Source: Acidimicrobiia bacterium (GTDB lineage Bacteria; Actinomycetota; Acidimicrobiia; IMCC26256; PALSA-555). From it: a stretch of DNA of 63,373 bases. Of the stretch, positions 28,320 to 36,482 are shown piece by piece; positions within the stretch are counted from its first letter, which is position 1; every line of letters begins with the position of its first letter. Location of the stretch: NCBI GenBank assembly GCA_035948415.1, contig DASZJD010000021.1, positions 1 to 63,373 of the forward strand, read 5' to 3'. Both the position numbers and the translations under genes were made by a program. The notes beneath the pieces were generated by a model. The model made no database searches. It saw only the letters and a program-made list of their open reading frames with translations, and was not told where the DNA came from.

Positions 28320-30098
28320 GTGCGGATCGCCGCCCTGCTGAAGCCGGTGCTGGCCCTCGCCGCCGCCCCGACCGACCGTGAGCGTTCGTGGCGCGAGCAG
28401 GACGGTGAGCTCGTCGCCGACCCGTACGGTCTGCGCGCGGTGGCGCAGGCGTGTGAGCTGGCGGCGGCGGTGGGAGACGGCACGGTCACGGTGCTGACGC
28501 TCGGACCGGCGCGCGCCGCGGACCTCGTGCGCGCCGCGATGGAGGCCGGCCACGCGACTGACGTGGTGTGCGACGGTGTCCTGCTCGCCGGTCCGGGGTT
28601 CGCCGGCTCGGACACGCTGGCGACGGCGCGGGCGCTGGCCGCCGCCGTGTCACGCCGCGACTACGACCTCGTCCTCGCCGGCCGCAGCGACGTCGACGCC
28701 GACGTCGGAGGGGTCGGTCCGCAGCTCGCCGAGCTGCTCGGGCTGCCCTTCGTGGGCGGGGCCCGCCACCTGAGCGTCCAGCGCGAGACGCTCCGCGTCC
28801 GCTGTGAACGAGACGACGGCTGGGCCCAGGTGGACGTGGAGGTGCCGGCGGTCGTGTCGTGCGCCGAGCGGCTCATCGACCCGAGCTGGACCGCGTCGGC
28901 GGCGGCGCCGCCGGGGCCGCTCGAGGTGCTGACCGCGGCCGAGCTCGGGTCGGGGCCGTGGGGGGCGGCGGCGAGCCCGACCCGGACCGGCGCGGTGCGG
29001 ACCCGGGCGGTGGAGCGGGAGCGGCTCGTGCTCGACGGCGCCGGCGACGACGCGGCGCGTCGGGCCGTGGCCCGGCTCCGCGAGCGCGGCGCGCTCGACG
29101 CCCCCGCCGCCCTCGGCGCGCCGATCCCACCGGCGCAGGGCGAGCGCGGCGAGGCGGTGGCGGTGGCGGTCGAGCCGCACCGCTCCCACGTCGGCCGCGA
29201 GCTCCTCGGCGCTGCGGCGCGCCTGGCGTCGGCCGTCGACGGTCACGTCGTGGCGGTCAGCCCCGAGCCCCCCGACGCCGAGGCCTTGGCCTCGTGGGGC
29301 GCCGACGCGGTCGTGCACCTGCAGGGGTCGGACGTGGAGGAGGACGTCGCCGGCGGCCTGGCGGCCTGGTCGCGGGTCGCGACGCCGTGGGCGATCCTGG
29401 CGCCGAGCACGGCCTGGGGTCGTGAGGTGGCGGCGCGAGCCGCGGCGCAGCTCGGGGCCGGCCTGATCGGCGACGCCGTCGAGCTCGCCCTGGGCGAGGA
29501 CGGCCGCCTGGCCGCCGGGGTCCCCGTGCTCGGCGGGCAGCTGCTCGTCACCGTGAGCGCGTCGTCGCCGGTCCAGCTCGTGGCGGTGCGGCCGGGCTCG
29601 CTGGCCCTGCCGAGGCCGCGGGCCGCCGGCCGACCCGAGATCCGCACGATGACGCTCGAGCGCCGGTCGCGGCTCCGGGTGCGCTCCCGCAGCCGCGACG
29701 ACGACCTCGACCTCCTCGCGCGCGCCCCGATCGTCGTCGGCGTCGGGCTCGGCGTCGACCGCGCCGAGTACCCCGCGCTGGCGCCGCTCCTCGAGGGCCT
29801 CGGCGCCGAGCTGGCGGCCACGCGCCCGGTCACCGACCGGCGGTGGCTCCCCCACGCGCGCCAGGTCGGGCTGACCGGACGCGCGATCGCGCCCCGGCTC
29901 TACGTGACCGTCGGCGTGCGGGGCGCGTTCGAGCACATGGTCGGTGCCTGCGCCGCGGGGACGATCCTGGCCGTCCACCCGGACCGGGACACCCCGGTCT
30001 TCGACGCCGCCGACATCGGGATCGTGGGCGACTGGCACCGCGTCGTGCCCGCGCTCGCGGCGGCCCTCGCCGGCGCCGGTGTCACGACCGGCGGGTGA
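28320..30098 (+). CDS. electron-transfer flavoprotein, beta and alpha subunits fused
   Basis: Protein of 592 residues that joins an EtfB-like N-terminal half (RIAALLKPVLALAAA, then DPYGLRAVAQACELA, and DVGGVGPQLAELLGLPFVGG near 125-145) to an EtfA-like C-terminal half. The FAD-binding C-terminal region shows QVGLTGRAIAPRLYVTVGVR, GAFEHMVGA and FDAADIGIVGDWHRVVP. It should carry electrons from the acyl-CoA dehydrogenases to the quinone pool. The FAD loop departs from the usual GISGAIQH by reading GVRGAFEH. No ETF:quinone oxidoreductase gene is in the window. Start GTG 28320 fits the leaderless promoter. Confidence 0.9.
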   Translation: MRIAALLKPVLALAAAPTDRERSWREQDGELVADPYGLRAVAQACELAAAVGDGTVTVLTLGPARAADLVRAAMEAGHATDVVCDGVLLAGPGFAGSDTLATARALAAAVSRRDYDLVLAGRSDVDADVGGVGPQLAELLGLPFVGGARHLSVQRETLRVRCERDDGWAQVDVEVPAVVSCAERLIDPSWTASAAAPPGPLEVLTAAELGSGPWGAAASPTRTGAVRTRAVERERLVLDGAGDDAARRAVARLRERGALDAPAALGAPIPPAQGERGEAVAVAVEPHRSHVGRELLGAAARLASAVDGHVVAVSPEPPDAEALASWGADAVVHLQGSDVEEDVAGGLAAWSRVATPWAILAPSTAWGREVAARAAAQLGAGLIGDAVELALGEDGRLAAGVPVLGGQLLVTVSASSPVQLVAVRPGSLALPRPRAAGRPEIRTMTLERRSRLRVRSRSRDDDLDLLARAPIVVGVGLGVDRAEYPALAPLLEGLGAELAATRPVTDRRWLPHARQVGLTGRAIAPRLYVTVGVRGAFEHMVGACAAGTILAVHPDRDTPVFDAADIGIVGDWHRVVPALAAALAGAGVTTGG

Positions 30099-30101
30099 GC
30101 C

Positions 30102-30626
30102 TCAGCTCGGCTGCTCGGCGGGCGGGCGCCAGAAGACGGCGAGGAATCCCGCGGTGCCGCCCAGTCCCAGCAGGGCGGTGATGAGCAGCGCGGTGCCGTT
30201 CTCGAACGGGAACGAGAATCCGACCGCGTGGTCCAGTGACCAGTTCCCCGGGCCGAGGGTTCCGAGCGCGATCGCGACGACGGCGACCGTGACGACGTAC
30301 TCCCAGCCCTCCCCCGGGTTGTTGATGAAGAAGCCGTTCTTGCGGTGGTTCGTGACCGCGGCGACGAGCAGCAACGAGCAGAGACCGCCGTAGGCCAGCG
30401 GGGTGAGGAAGCCGGCGACGAGCGCGACGCCGACGAGGAGCTCGGTGACGGTGACGTTCCAGGCGTGCAGCGGCCCCGGGAGCAGCCCGAGGCTCTCGAA
30501 CCATCGGGCGATCCCCGGACCGGAACGCGTGGCGGCGAGATGGCGCCACCCGTGGGCGAAGATCATGATCCCGAGCCACACCCGGGCCAGCGCCAGCGCG
30601 AAGTCGGTCAGGCTCGGGTCCGTCAT
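30102..30626 (-). CDS. DoxX family membrane protein
   Basis: Protein of 174 residues with about four to five membrane helices. The FAHGWRHL segment in the first helix and TELLVGVALVAGFLTPLA are typical of DoxX/MauE-like proteins. Roles in the family range from quinone-linked redox to thiosulfate or oxidative stress functions, and none can be selected here. GGGGAG precedes ATG 30626 by three bases, a rather short spacing. It converges with the ETF gene. Confidence 0.88.
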   Translation of the reverse strand: MTDPSLTDFALALARVWLGIMIFAHGWRHLAATRSGPGIARWFESLGLLPGPLHAWNVTVTELLVGVALVAGFLTPLAYGGLCSLLLVAAVTNHRKNGFFINNPGEGWEYVVTVAVVAIALGTLGPGNWSLDHAVGFSFPFENGTALLITALLGLGGTAGFLAVFWRPPAEQPS

Positions 30627-30652
30627 CGTCTCCCCCCGGTTCGTGTGAGGCG

Positions 30653-30658
30653 AGGCTA
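30653..30658 (-). promoter_or_regulatory. candidate -10 element for the DoxX gene
   Basis: On the reverse strand this reads TAGCCT, a TAnnnT -10-like hexamer about 26 bases upstream of ATG 30626. It lies back to back with a similar element for the forward amidohydrolase gene. Confidence 0.35.
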
Positions 30659-30670
30659 TCCGGGGGGACC

Positions 30671-30676
30671 TAGGCT
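30671..30676 (+). promoter_or_regulatory. candidate -10 element for the amidohydrolase gene
   Basis: TAGGCT lies 33 bases before ATG 30710. A ribosome-binding site GGGAG at 30699-30703 follows, so this transcript would have a short leader rather than none. Confidence 0.35.
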
Positions 30677-30709
30677 GACGGCGACGTCAGGCACGAGCGG
30701 GAGCATCGC

Positions 30710-31903
30710 ATGCCGAATGCCGAGGATCTCATCCTGGTCAGCGTCGACGACCACGTGGTCGAGCCGCCGACGCTCTTCGACGCCCATCTGCCGGACAAGT
30801 GGAAGCCGTACGCGCCGCGCAGCGTCCACAAGGACGACGGCACCGACGTGTGGGTCTACCAGGACGCCGAGATCCCGAACATCGGCCTCAACGCCGTCGC
30901 CGGACGTCCGCCCGAGGAGTACAACATCGAGCCGACGTCGTACGAGATGATCCGCAGCGGCTGCTACGACATCCACGATCGGATCCGCGACATGAGCCGC
31001 AACGGGGTGCTCGGCTCGATGTGCTTCCCGAGCTTCGTGCAGTTCTGCGGCCAGCTCTTCTCGCGCTCGAAGGACCTCGACGTCGGGCTGCAGCTCCTGC
31101 GCGCCTACAACGACTGGCACATCGACGAGTGGTGCGGCACCTACCCGGGCCGGTTCATCCCGCTGTCGATCCCCCCGATCTGGGACCCGCAGCTCATGGC
31201 GGACGAGGTGCGGCGGGTGGCGAAGAAGGGCTGCCACGCCGTGACCTTCTCGGAGAACCCGTTCAAGCTCGGGTGGCCGCACATCTTCGGCGACCACTGG
31301 GACCCGTTCTTCGCCGCCTGCCAGGACGAGGGCACGATCATCTGCCTGCACATCGGGTCGTCGTCCACCACCCTCGAGATCGCGCCGGGGGCCCCGATCG
31401 ACATCATGATCACGCTGACGCCCCTGAACACCATGCAGGCCGCCACCGACCTCCTCTGGTCGTCGGTGCTCCGCCGGTTCCCGAGCCTGCAGTTCGCGCT
31501 GTCCGAGGGCGGGACCGGCTGGATCCCCTACTGGCTCGAGCGCGTCGACTACGTCTACCAGCAGCACCGGTTCTGGACCCACCAGGACTTCGGCGACAAG
31601 CTGCCGAGCGAGGTCGCGCTCGAGCACTTCACCTTCTGCTTCATCAGCGACCGGTCCGGCGTCGAGGACCGTCACCGCATCGGGCTCGACAACATCACGT
31701 GGGAGTGCGACTACCCCCACTCCGACTCCACGTGGCCGCACTCGCCCGAGGCGATCGCCAAGCAGCTCGAAGGGGTGCCCGAGGACGAGATCGCGAAGAT
31801 CACGCACGAGAACGCGATGCGCATCTTCCGCTTCGACCCCTTCGCGCACCGGGCGAAGGAGCAGGCGACCGTGGGCGCGCTGCGCCGCGAGGTCGGGGCC
31901 TGA
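30710..31903 (+). CDS. amidohydrolase family (amidohydrolase-2) metal-dependent hydrolase
   Basis: TIM-barrel protein of 397 residues. The first-strand metal motif reads SVDDHVVEPP, with Asp in place of the first His. Later come LHIGSSS near residue 220 and WECDYPHSDSTWPHSP near 330. This subgroup is common in actinobacterial lipid and steroid clusters and includes decarboxylases and ring-opening hydrolases; the substrate is not predictable. ATG 30710 is supported by GGGAG seven bases before it. Confidence 0.9.
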   Translation: MPNAEDLILVSVDDHVVEPPTLFDAHLPDKWKPYAPRSVHKDDGTDVWVYQDAEIPNIGLNAVAGRPPEEYNIEPTSYEMIRSGCYDIHDRIRDMSRNGVLGSMCFPSFVQFCGQLFSRSKDLDVGLQLLRAYNDWHIDEWCGTYPGRFIPLSIPPIWDPQLMADEVRRVAKKGCHAVTFSENPFKLGWPHIFGDHWDPFFAACQDEGTIICLHIGSSSTTLEIAPGAPIDIMITLTPLNTMQAATDLLWSSVLRRFPSLQFALSEGGTGWIPYWLERVDYVYQQHRFWTHQDFGDKLPSEVALEHFTFCFISDRSGVEDRHRIGLDNITWECDYPHSDSTWPHSPEAIAKQLEGVPEDEIAKITHENAMRIFRFDPFAHRAKEQATVGALRREVGA

Positions 31904-31936
31904 CGTCGCCACCGGGCCCGGCCCGGCCCGGGCCGG

Positions 31937-32128
31937 CTAGGGCTCGGGGCGCGTGACGTGGCGCAGGCCAGGGACGAGCCCGGCGCCGGCGAGGCACCGC
32001 AGCGCTCGCTCCTCGTCGAGGTCGAGGACCACAGCTGACCGGGGCTGGCGGCGCACCAGGAAGGTGACGACGCAGTCGTCACAGGCCTCGGTGCCCTGCA
32101 TCACGCACTCGTCGCAGTCGATCCGCAC
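31937..32128 (-). CDS. small Cys-rich protein, probable metal site
   Basis: Protein of 63 residues starting VRIDCDECVMQGTEACDDC. Four Cys in a CxxC...CxxC arrangement within the first 20 residues could hold zinc or an iron-sulfur centre. The rest is a short hydrophobic strand and a helix (VVLDLDEERALRCLAGAG) with one more Cys. I recall it as a conserved actinobacterial family of unknown function. It diverges from the YjbQ gene. GTG 32128 is the only start that keeps the Cys motif at the N-terminus. Confidence 0.75.
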   Translation of the reverse strand: MRIDCDECVMQGTEACDDCVVTFLVRRQPRSAVVLDLDEERALRCLAGAGLVPGLRHVTRPEP

Positions 32129-32312
32129 GGCGTCAGCCTCGCGTCCCGGTGTGACAGCCCAGCCGGCGTCGGAGGCCGGCCGTCCAGGCCCGGCCGGGCG
32201 TGGTCGAAGCGCCAACCGCGGTCGCGGCGCGGCGCGGGTCCGAGGCGGCCCTGCGGTCCGGGTGACGGCGAGACGACGGTGGATCGGCGGCACCGGGCCG
32301 AACGGCGACGCA

Positions 32313-32318
32313 TACACT
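32313..32318 (+). promoter_or_regulatory. candidate -10 element of a leaderless promoter (YjbQ gene)
   Basis: TACACT ends eight bases before GTG 32327. This spacing predicts a transcript that begins at the start codon, and no ribosome-binding site is visible. Confidence 0.5.
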
Positions 32319-32326
32319 CCCGCCCC

Positions 32327-32746
32327 GTGCAGGCCAGCTGCGAGGAGCTGCGGATCTCGACCGCGGGCGACGGCGAGGTCATCGACCTGACCGAGCGGGC
32401 GCAGCGCGTCGTCGAGGAGACGAACGTGCGCGACGGGCTGTGCACGGTGTTCGTCGCCCATTCCACCTGCGCCGTGACGACGATCGAGTGCGAGCCCGGC
32501 TGCAACGCCGACCTCAACGTCGTGCTCGAGGAGGTGGTGCCCCGCGGCCGGCGCTGGGAGCACAACGTCCGCAACGCCGACACGAACGGCCACGCCCACG
32601 TGCGCGCCGCGCTGCTCGGTCCGTCGGTCAGCGTCCCGGTCCGGGACGGTCGGCTGGCGGTCGGCACCTGGCAGCGCATCGTCTGCATCGACCTCGACGA
32701 CCGCCCCCGGACCCGCACGATCCTCGTCCAGGTACTCGGCGCCTGA
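32327..32746 (+). CDS. YjbQ family protein (secondary thiamine-phosphate synthase-like)
   Basis: Protein of 139 residues with the YjbQ signatures: VAHSTCAVTTIECEPGCNAD near residue 45, THIS-like His clusters in NGHAHVRAALLGPSVSVPV, and GTWQRIVCIDLDD at the C-terminus. Members can complement thiamine-phosphate synthase defects, but the physiological reaction is unclear. GTG 32327 is supported by the leaderless promoter. It converges with a small zinc ribbon gene. Confidence 0.9.
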   Translation: MQASCEELRISTAGDGEVIDLTERAQRVVEETNVRDGLCTVFVAHSTCAVTTIECEPGCNADLNVVLEEVVPRGRRWEHNVRNADTNGHAHVRAALLGPSVSVPVRDGRLAVGTWQRIVCIDLDDRPRTRTILVQVLGA

Positions 32747-32758
32747 CCCGCGGGTCGG

Positions 32759-33034
32759 TCAGCCCGTCGCGGCGGCGCCGGCCCCCGGCGGCGTCGATTC
32801 GATCGCGTCACCGGCGGCCCCGCACCAGCGGCACCGCACCTCGGCCACCCGCTCCTCGAGGATCGACTCGTCCTCGACCGTGAGGTCCCCGGCCAGGTTG
32901 TAGTGGTGGAAGGCCTGCGTGCGGCGTACCGCCACCACGTCGAAGCGGGTCACGTTCCCGCACGCCGTGCACCGGTAGCGCGCCGCCGGGCCCACCGTCG
33001 CACTGTAGCCGGGGTTGCTCTCGTCGTCGAACAT
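32759..33034 (-). CDS. small zinc ribbon protein of unknown function
   Basis: Protein of 91 residues. Two CxxC pairs (YRCTACGN near residue 22 and VRCRWCGAAG near 70) form a split zinc ribbon, with an intervening segment that includes FHHYNLAGDL and many acidic residues. It looks like a conserved actinobacterial small protein without a known role. ATG 33034 is 24 bases from the divergent exonuclease ATG, so the two promoters must overlap. Confidence 0.78.
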   Translation of the reverse strand: MFDDESNPGYSATVGPAARYRCTACGNVTRFDVVAVRRTQAFHHYNLAGDLTVEDESILEERVAEVRCRWCGAAGDAIESTPPGAGAAATG

Positions 33035-33043
33035 ATGTTCGGC

Positions 33044-33049
33044 TACGCT
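33044..33049 (+). promoter_or_regulatory. candidate -10 element of a leaderless promoter (exonuclease gene)
   Basis: TACGCT ends nine bases before ATG 33059. This argues for 33059 as the start rather than the in-frame ATG at 33035, which would lie upstream of the promoter's predicted start point. Confidence 0.45.
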
Positions 33050-33058
33050 GCCGAGGGC

Positions 33059-34726
33059 ATGCCGACGTCGCTCCCCGCCCCGGGCTCCGTGGCGGTCCAG
33101 CGCAGCCTCGACGAGCTCGGCGCCCCGCTCCACGAGGTGACGTTCGTGGTCCTCGACCTCGAGACGACGGGCGCCTCCCCGGCCACCTGCGCCATCACCG
33201 AGGTCGGGGCGGTGAAGTACCGGGGGGGCGAGTGCCTCGGCGAGCTCCACAGCCTCGTGAACCCGGGGGTGGCGGTCCCGCCGATGATCACGGTGCTCAC
33301 CGGGATCACGGAGGCGATGGTCCTGCCGGCGCCGCCGATCGACGAGGTGCTCCCGGCGCTCCTCGAGTTCCTCGGTCCGGCTGACCGGACCGTCATCGGT
33401 GGTCACAACGTGCGGTTCGACGTCGCCTTCCTCGACGCCGCGCTCACCGCCCGCGGCTACGCGCGTCTCTCGCACCGGCGCGTCGACACCGCGGCGCTGG
33501 CTCGGCGGCTGATCCGCGACGAGGTCCCGAACCTGCGGCTGTCCACCCTGGCCCGTCACCTCCGCGTGCGGACCGACCCCATCCACCGGGCCCTCCCGGA
33601 CGCCCGCGCCACCCTCGAGGTGCTCCACGCCCTGCTCGAGCGGGCCGCCGGCTTCGGGGTGCTCGGGCTCGACGACCTCCTCGAGCTGCCACGGCTGGCC
33701 CGCCACCCCTCGGCCGGGAAGCTCGCGCTCACCGCCCGCCTGCCGCGCGGTCCCGGCGTGTACCTGTTTCGGGACCGCGCCGGCCGGGTGCTCTACGTCG
33801 GGAAGGCCACGAACCTACGGACCCGGGTGCGCGCGTACTTCTCGACCGACGACCGGCGCAAGGTGCCGCAGCTGCTCCGCGAGACCCAGCGGATCGACCA
33901 CGTCCGGTGCGCGCATCCGCTGGAGGCCGCGGTGCGCGAGCTTCGGCTCATCGGCGAGCTCCAGCCCCGCTTCAACCGCCGCGCCAAGGGGTGGCGCCAG
34001 TACGCGTACCTGCGCCTCACGATGAGCGAGCGGTTCCCACGGCTGGCCGTCGTGCGCGAGGCCGACCCCGCCGCCGGGCTCCACGTCGGGCCGCTGGCCT
34101 CGGCTCGCGCCGCCGACGAGCTGCGCGACGCGGTCGAGTCGGCGCTGCCGCTGCGCCGCTGCCGTCGCCGCCTGGGGCCGCGGGCCCAGCTCGGCGGGTC
34201 TCCGTGCGTCGCGGCCCAGCTCGGCGTCGCCGCCTGCCCCTGCTCAGGCCTGACGGCGGCGGCGGACTACGCGGCGATCGTGGCGGTCGCGGTGCGGGCG
34301 CTGACCCGGGACCCGGGCCTGCTGCTCGGCCCGCTCGAGCGGCGGATGACGGCGATGGCCGCCGCCGGCCGCTTCGAGGCGGCCGCCGCCGCGCGCGACC
34401 AGCTCCGGGCGGTCGTCGGCGCCCTCGAGCGGCAGCGTCTCGTCGACGGGCTGCGGCGTGCCGGGCGCCTCGTGCTCGACGGCCCCGAGGGTCGGTTCGA
34501 GGTCGTCGACGGTCGGCTGCAGCTGCCCGGGGAGGCGCCCGCGCTGCCGGTCGTCGAGGCCGACCCGCTCACCCGGCGGGACGAGGTCGACGAGATGCTC
34601 GAGATCGCCCGGTGGCTGCGCCGCCGGGCGACCACGCTGCGGCCGGCGGTCGTCGACGGGACGCTGGCGTCGCCCCTGCCGCCGCTCCCCCGTTACGAGC
34701 CCCGGGTCCGCGCCGCGCGGCGGTGA
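33059..34726 (+). CDS. DEDDh exonuclease fused to a UvrC/Cho-like GIY-YIG nuclease
   Basis: Protein of 555 residues. The N-terminal 3'-5' exonuclease has Exo I VVLDLETTG near residue 32, Exo II GHNVRFDVAFLD near 117 and Exo III HRALPDARATLEVL near 180. A GIY-YIG domain follows from residue 230 (GPGVYLFRDRAGRVLYVGKA), with ATNLRTRVRAYF and a final acidic or Asn segment LQPRFNRR. The last third is helical and UvrB-binding-like. Mycobacteria have similar fusions. It probably acts in DNA repair by incising and trimming damaged DNA, which is a family-level inference. Confidence 0.92.
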   Translation: MPTSLPAPGSVAVQRSLDELGAPLHEVTFVVLDLETTGASPATCAITEVGAVKYRGGECLGELHSLVNPGVAVPPMITVLTGITEAMVLPAPPIDEVLPALLEFLGPADRTVIGGHNVRFDVAFLDAALTARGYARLSHRRVDTAALARRLIRDEVPNLRLSTLARHLRVRTDPIHRALPDARATLEVLHALLERAAGFGVLGLDDLLELPRLARHPSAGKLALTARLPRGPGVYLFRDRAGRVLYVGKATNLRTRVRAYFSTDDRRKVPQLLRETQRIDHVRCAHPLEAAVRELRLIGELQPRFNRRAKGWRQYAYLRLTMSERFPRLAVVREADPAAGLHVGPLASARAADELRDAVESALPLRRCRRRLGPRAQLGGSPCVAAQLGVAACPCSGLTAAADYAAIVAVAVRALTRDPGLLLGPLERRMTAMAAAGRFEAAAAARDQLRAVVGALERQRLVDGLRRAGRLVLDGPEGRFEVVDGRLQLPGEAPALPVVEADPLTRRDEVDEMLEIARWLRRRATTLRPAVVDGTLASPLPPLPRYEPRVRAARR

Positions 34727-35412
34727 CGGGGCGGGACGCGCGGCGGGGTCTCCACCGCGTCGACGCGGGCCTCGGCGGGAGGGGCGGCCGGCTGCCGGGG
34801 GGCGCCACGACGCCGGCGGCGGAGCATGAGCCACCGGCCGCCCTCGACGAAGACCTCGACGAGCACCGTCGTCGCCAGGGCCCAGAGCACGACGATGATC
34901 AGCAGGGGCACGAAGCGGCCCAACGTGTGCTTCACGAACACATCGAGCAGCTTCTGGCTGGTGAGGTAGCCGAGGATCGCCGCCGGCACGCCGACGATGG
35001 CCAGGCCGACCGGCACCGCGAGCACCCAGGCGCCGATCCGCACGCCGAGCGGCAGCGCGTCGCGGGGGATCCTCCCGGCCTCGCCGCGGCCGTCGCGCTC
35101 GGGAAGCGGGACGACCGGCGGCCGGTCACGGGCCGTCGCCACGGGCGCGGCCACCACCGGGCCCGGTGCCACGGGGGGCGGCGGCGAGGGTCGGGGCGGT
35201 GGCTCGACGACCGAGCCGGGGGTGGGCGCGCGCCGACGCCGGGGCGGCGGCGGGCTGCCCGAGGTCGAGGTCGCCGCGCCCGGCGCCGCGGTGCGCGCCG
35301 CGGGCGGGACCTTCAGGACCTGCCCGCACTGGTCGCACCGGAAGGTGTCGCCGTTGAGGCCGTCGAGGCGGGTCCTCGTCCCGCAGCTCGGGCACTCGAG
35401 CGCGCGCGACAT
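34693..35412 (-). CDS. zinc-ribbon membrane protein
   Basis: Protein of 239 residues. An N-terminal zinc ribbon (CPSC and CDQC, first 30 residues) is followed by a long Pro/Ala-rich linker and then two membrane helices (VRIGAWVLAVPVGLAIVGVP and VPLLIIVVLWALATTVLVEV) with a basic C-tail. Zinc-ribbon domains of this layout often sense or bind nucleic acid or protein at the membrane, but no function is known. Its 3' end overlaps that of the exonuclease gene by 34 bases. It starts one base after the trpD stop, so it is in that operon. Confidence 0.8.
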   Translation of the reverse strand: MSRALECPSCGTRTRLDGLNGDTFRCDQCGQVLKVPPAARTAAPGAATSTSGSPPPPRRRRAPTPGSVVEPPPRPSPPPPVAPGPVVAAPVATARDRPPVVPLPERDGRGEAGRIPRDALPLGVRIGAWVLAVPVGLAIVGVPAAILGYLTSQKLLDVFVKHTLGRFVPLLIIVVLWALATTVLVEVFVEGGRWLMLRRRRRGAPRQPAAPPAEARVDAVETPPRVPPRHRRAARTRGS

Positions 35413-35413
35413 C

Positions 35414-36466
35414 TCAGGCCGCTTCCGCGTCTCGCGCCGCCACGCTGGTCCGCACGAACGCGTCGAGCGCCGCCGCGGCGCGGCCGTCGTCGATCGCGTC
35501 GGCCGCCTGGGCCAGGCCGTCGGCGAGGCCGTCGGCGAGGCCGGCGACGACGATGGCGGCGGCGGCGTTCAGGGCGGCGACGTCTCGCACCGGTCCCCGC
35601 TGGCCCGCCAGCACCCGGTGCACGGCCTGGGCGTTGCCGGCCGCGTCTCCACCGGCGAGCGCGGCGCGCTCGACCCGCGCCAGGCCGAGCGTGGTGGGAT
35701 CGAGGTCGCTGCGCCGGATCGCCCCGTCGCGCAGCTCGAACATCGTGGAGGTCGTGGTCGTGGTCAGCTCGTCGAGCCCGTCGTGGCCGTAGAAGACGAG
35801 GGCCCGCTCGACGCCGAGCTCCGCGAGTGCGCCGACGATCCGCTCGGCCATGGCCGGATCGGACACGCCGACGGTGCGGCGAGGCGCGCCAGCCGGGTTG
35901 GCGAGCGGCCCGAGGTAGTTGAAGGTGGTCGGCACGCCGAGCTGGCTGCGGGCGGCGGCGGCGAAGCGAAGGGCGGCGTGGAACCGCGGCGCGAAGCAGA
36001 AGCCAATTCCGGCCTCGGTGATGCAGCGGGCGACGCCCTTCGGCCCGAGGTCGATGACGACCCCGAGGGCGTCGAGGACGTCGGCCGACCCGCACCGCGA
36101 GGAGGCGGCCCGGTTCCCGTGCTTGGCGACCCGGGCGCCGGCGCCGGCGGCGATCAGCGCCGCCATCGTCGAGACGTTCACGGTGCCGGCTCGGTCACCA
36201 CCGGTGCCGCACGTGTCGACGAGCGGACCGGTGTCGTCGACCTCGACCGTCTCGCTGCGGGCCAGCATGGCCCGGACCAGCGCGGCCAGCTCGGCGGGGG
36301 TCTCGCCCTTGGCGCGCAGCATCGTCGCGAAGGCGGCGATCTGGGCGTCGGTGGCCTCGCCGCTCAGCACCGACCCGAGCGCGGCCTCGGCGAGCTCGGG
36401 CGGCAGCTCCTCGCGGCGGAGCAGACGTCCGAGCACGTCCGGCCAGAGGGCGACGAGGTCGCTCAT
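35414..36466 (-). CDS. trpD: anthranilate phosphoribosyltransferase
   Basis: Second dedicated step of tryptophan synthesis: transfers phosphoribose from PRPP to anthranilate. The 350-residue length is typical. Motifs visible are DTCGTGGDRAGTVNVST near residue 84 (PRPP and anthranilate binding) and AKHGNRAASSRCGSADVLDA. No other trp genes are in the window. It is placed 16 bases after an acyl-CoA dehydrogenase and directly before a zinc ribbon membrane protein, an isolated trpD arrangement. Confidence 0.95.
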   Translation of the reverse strand: MSDLVALWPDVLGRLLRREELPPELAEAALGSVLSGEATDAQIAAFATMLRAKGETPAELAALVRAMLARSETVEVDDTGPLVDTCGTGGDRAGTVNVSTMAALIAAGAGARVAKHGNRAASSRCGSADVLDALGVVIDLGPKGVARCITEAGIGFCFAPRFHAALRFAAAARSQLGVPTTFNYLGPLANPAGAPRRTVGVSDPAMAERIVGALAELGVERALVFYGHDGLDELTTTTTSTMFELRDGAIRRSDLDPTTLGLARVERAALAGGDAAGNAQAVHRVLAGQRGPVRDVAALNAAAAIVVAGLADGLADGLAQAADAIDDGRAAAALDAFVRTSVAARDAEAA

Positions 36467-36482
36467 CGAGCGAGCCGGGGGG

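Noticed and set aside
33035-33058. Upstream ATG for the exonuclease gene
   Set aside because: The -10 element TACGCT lies downstream of it, so the transcript would not include this codon.
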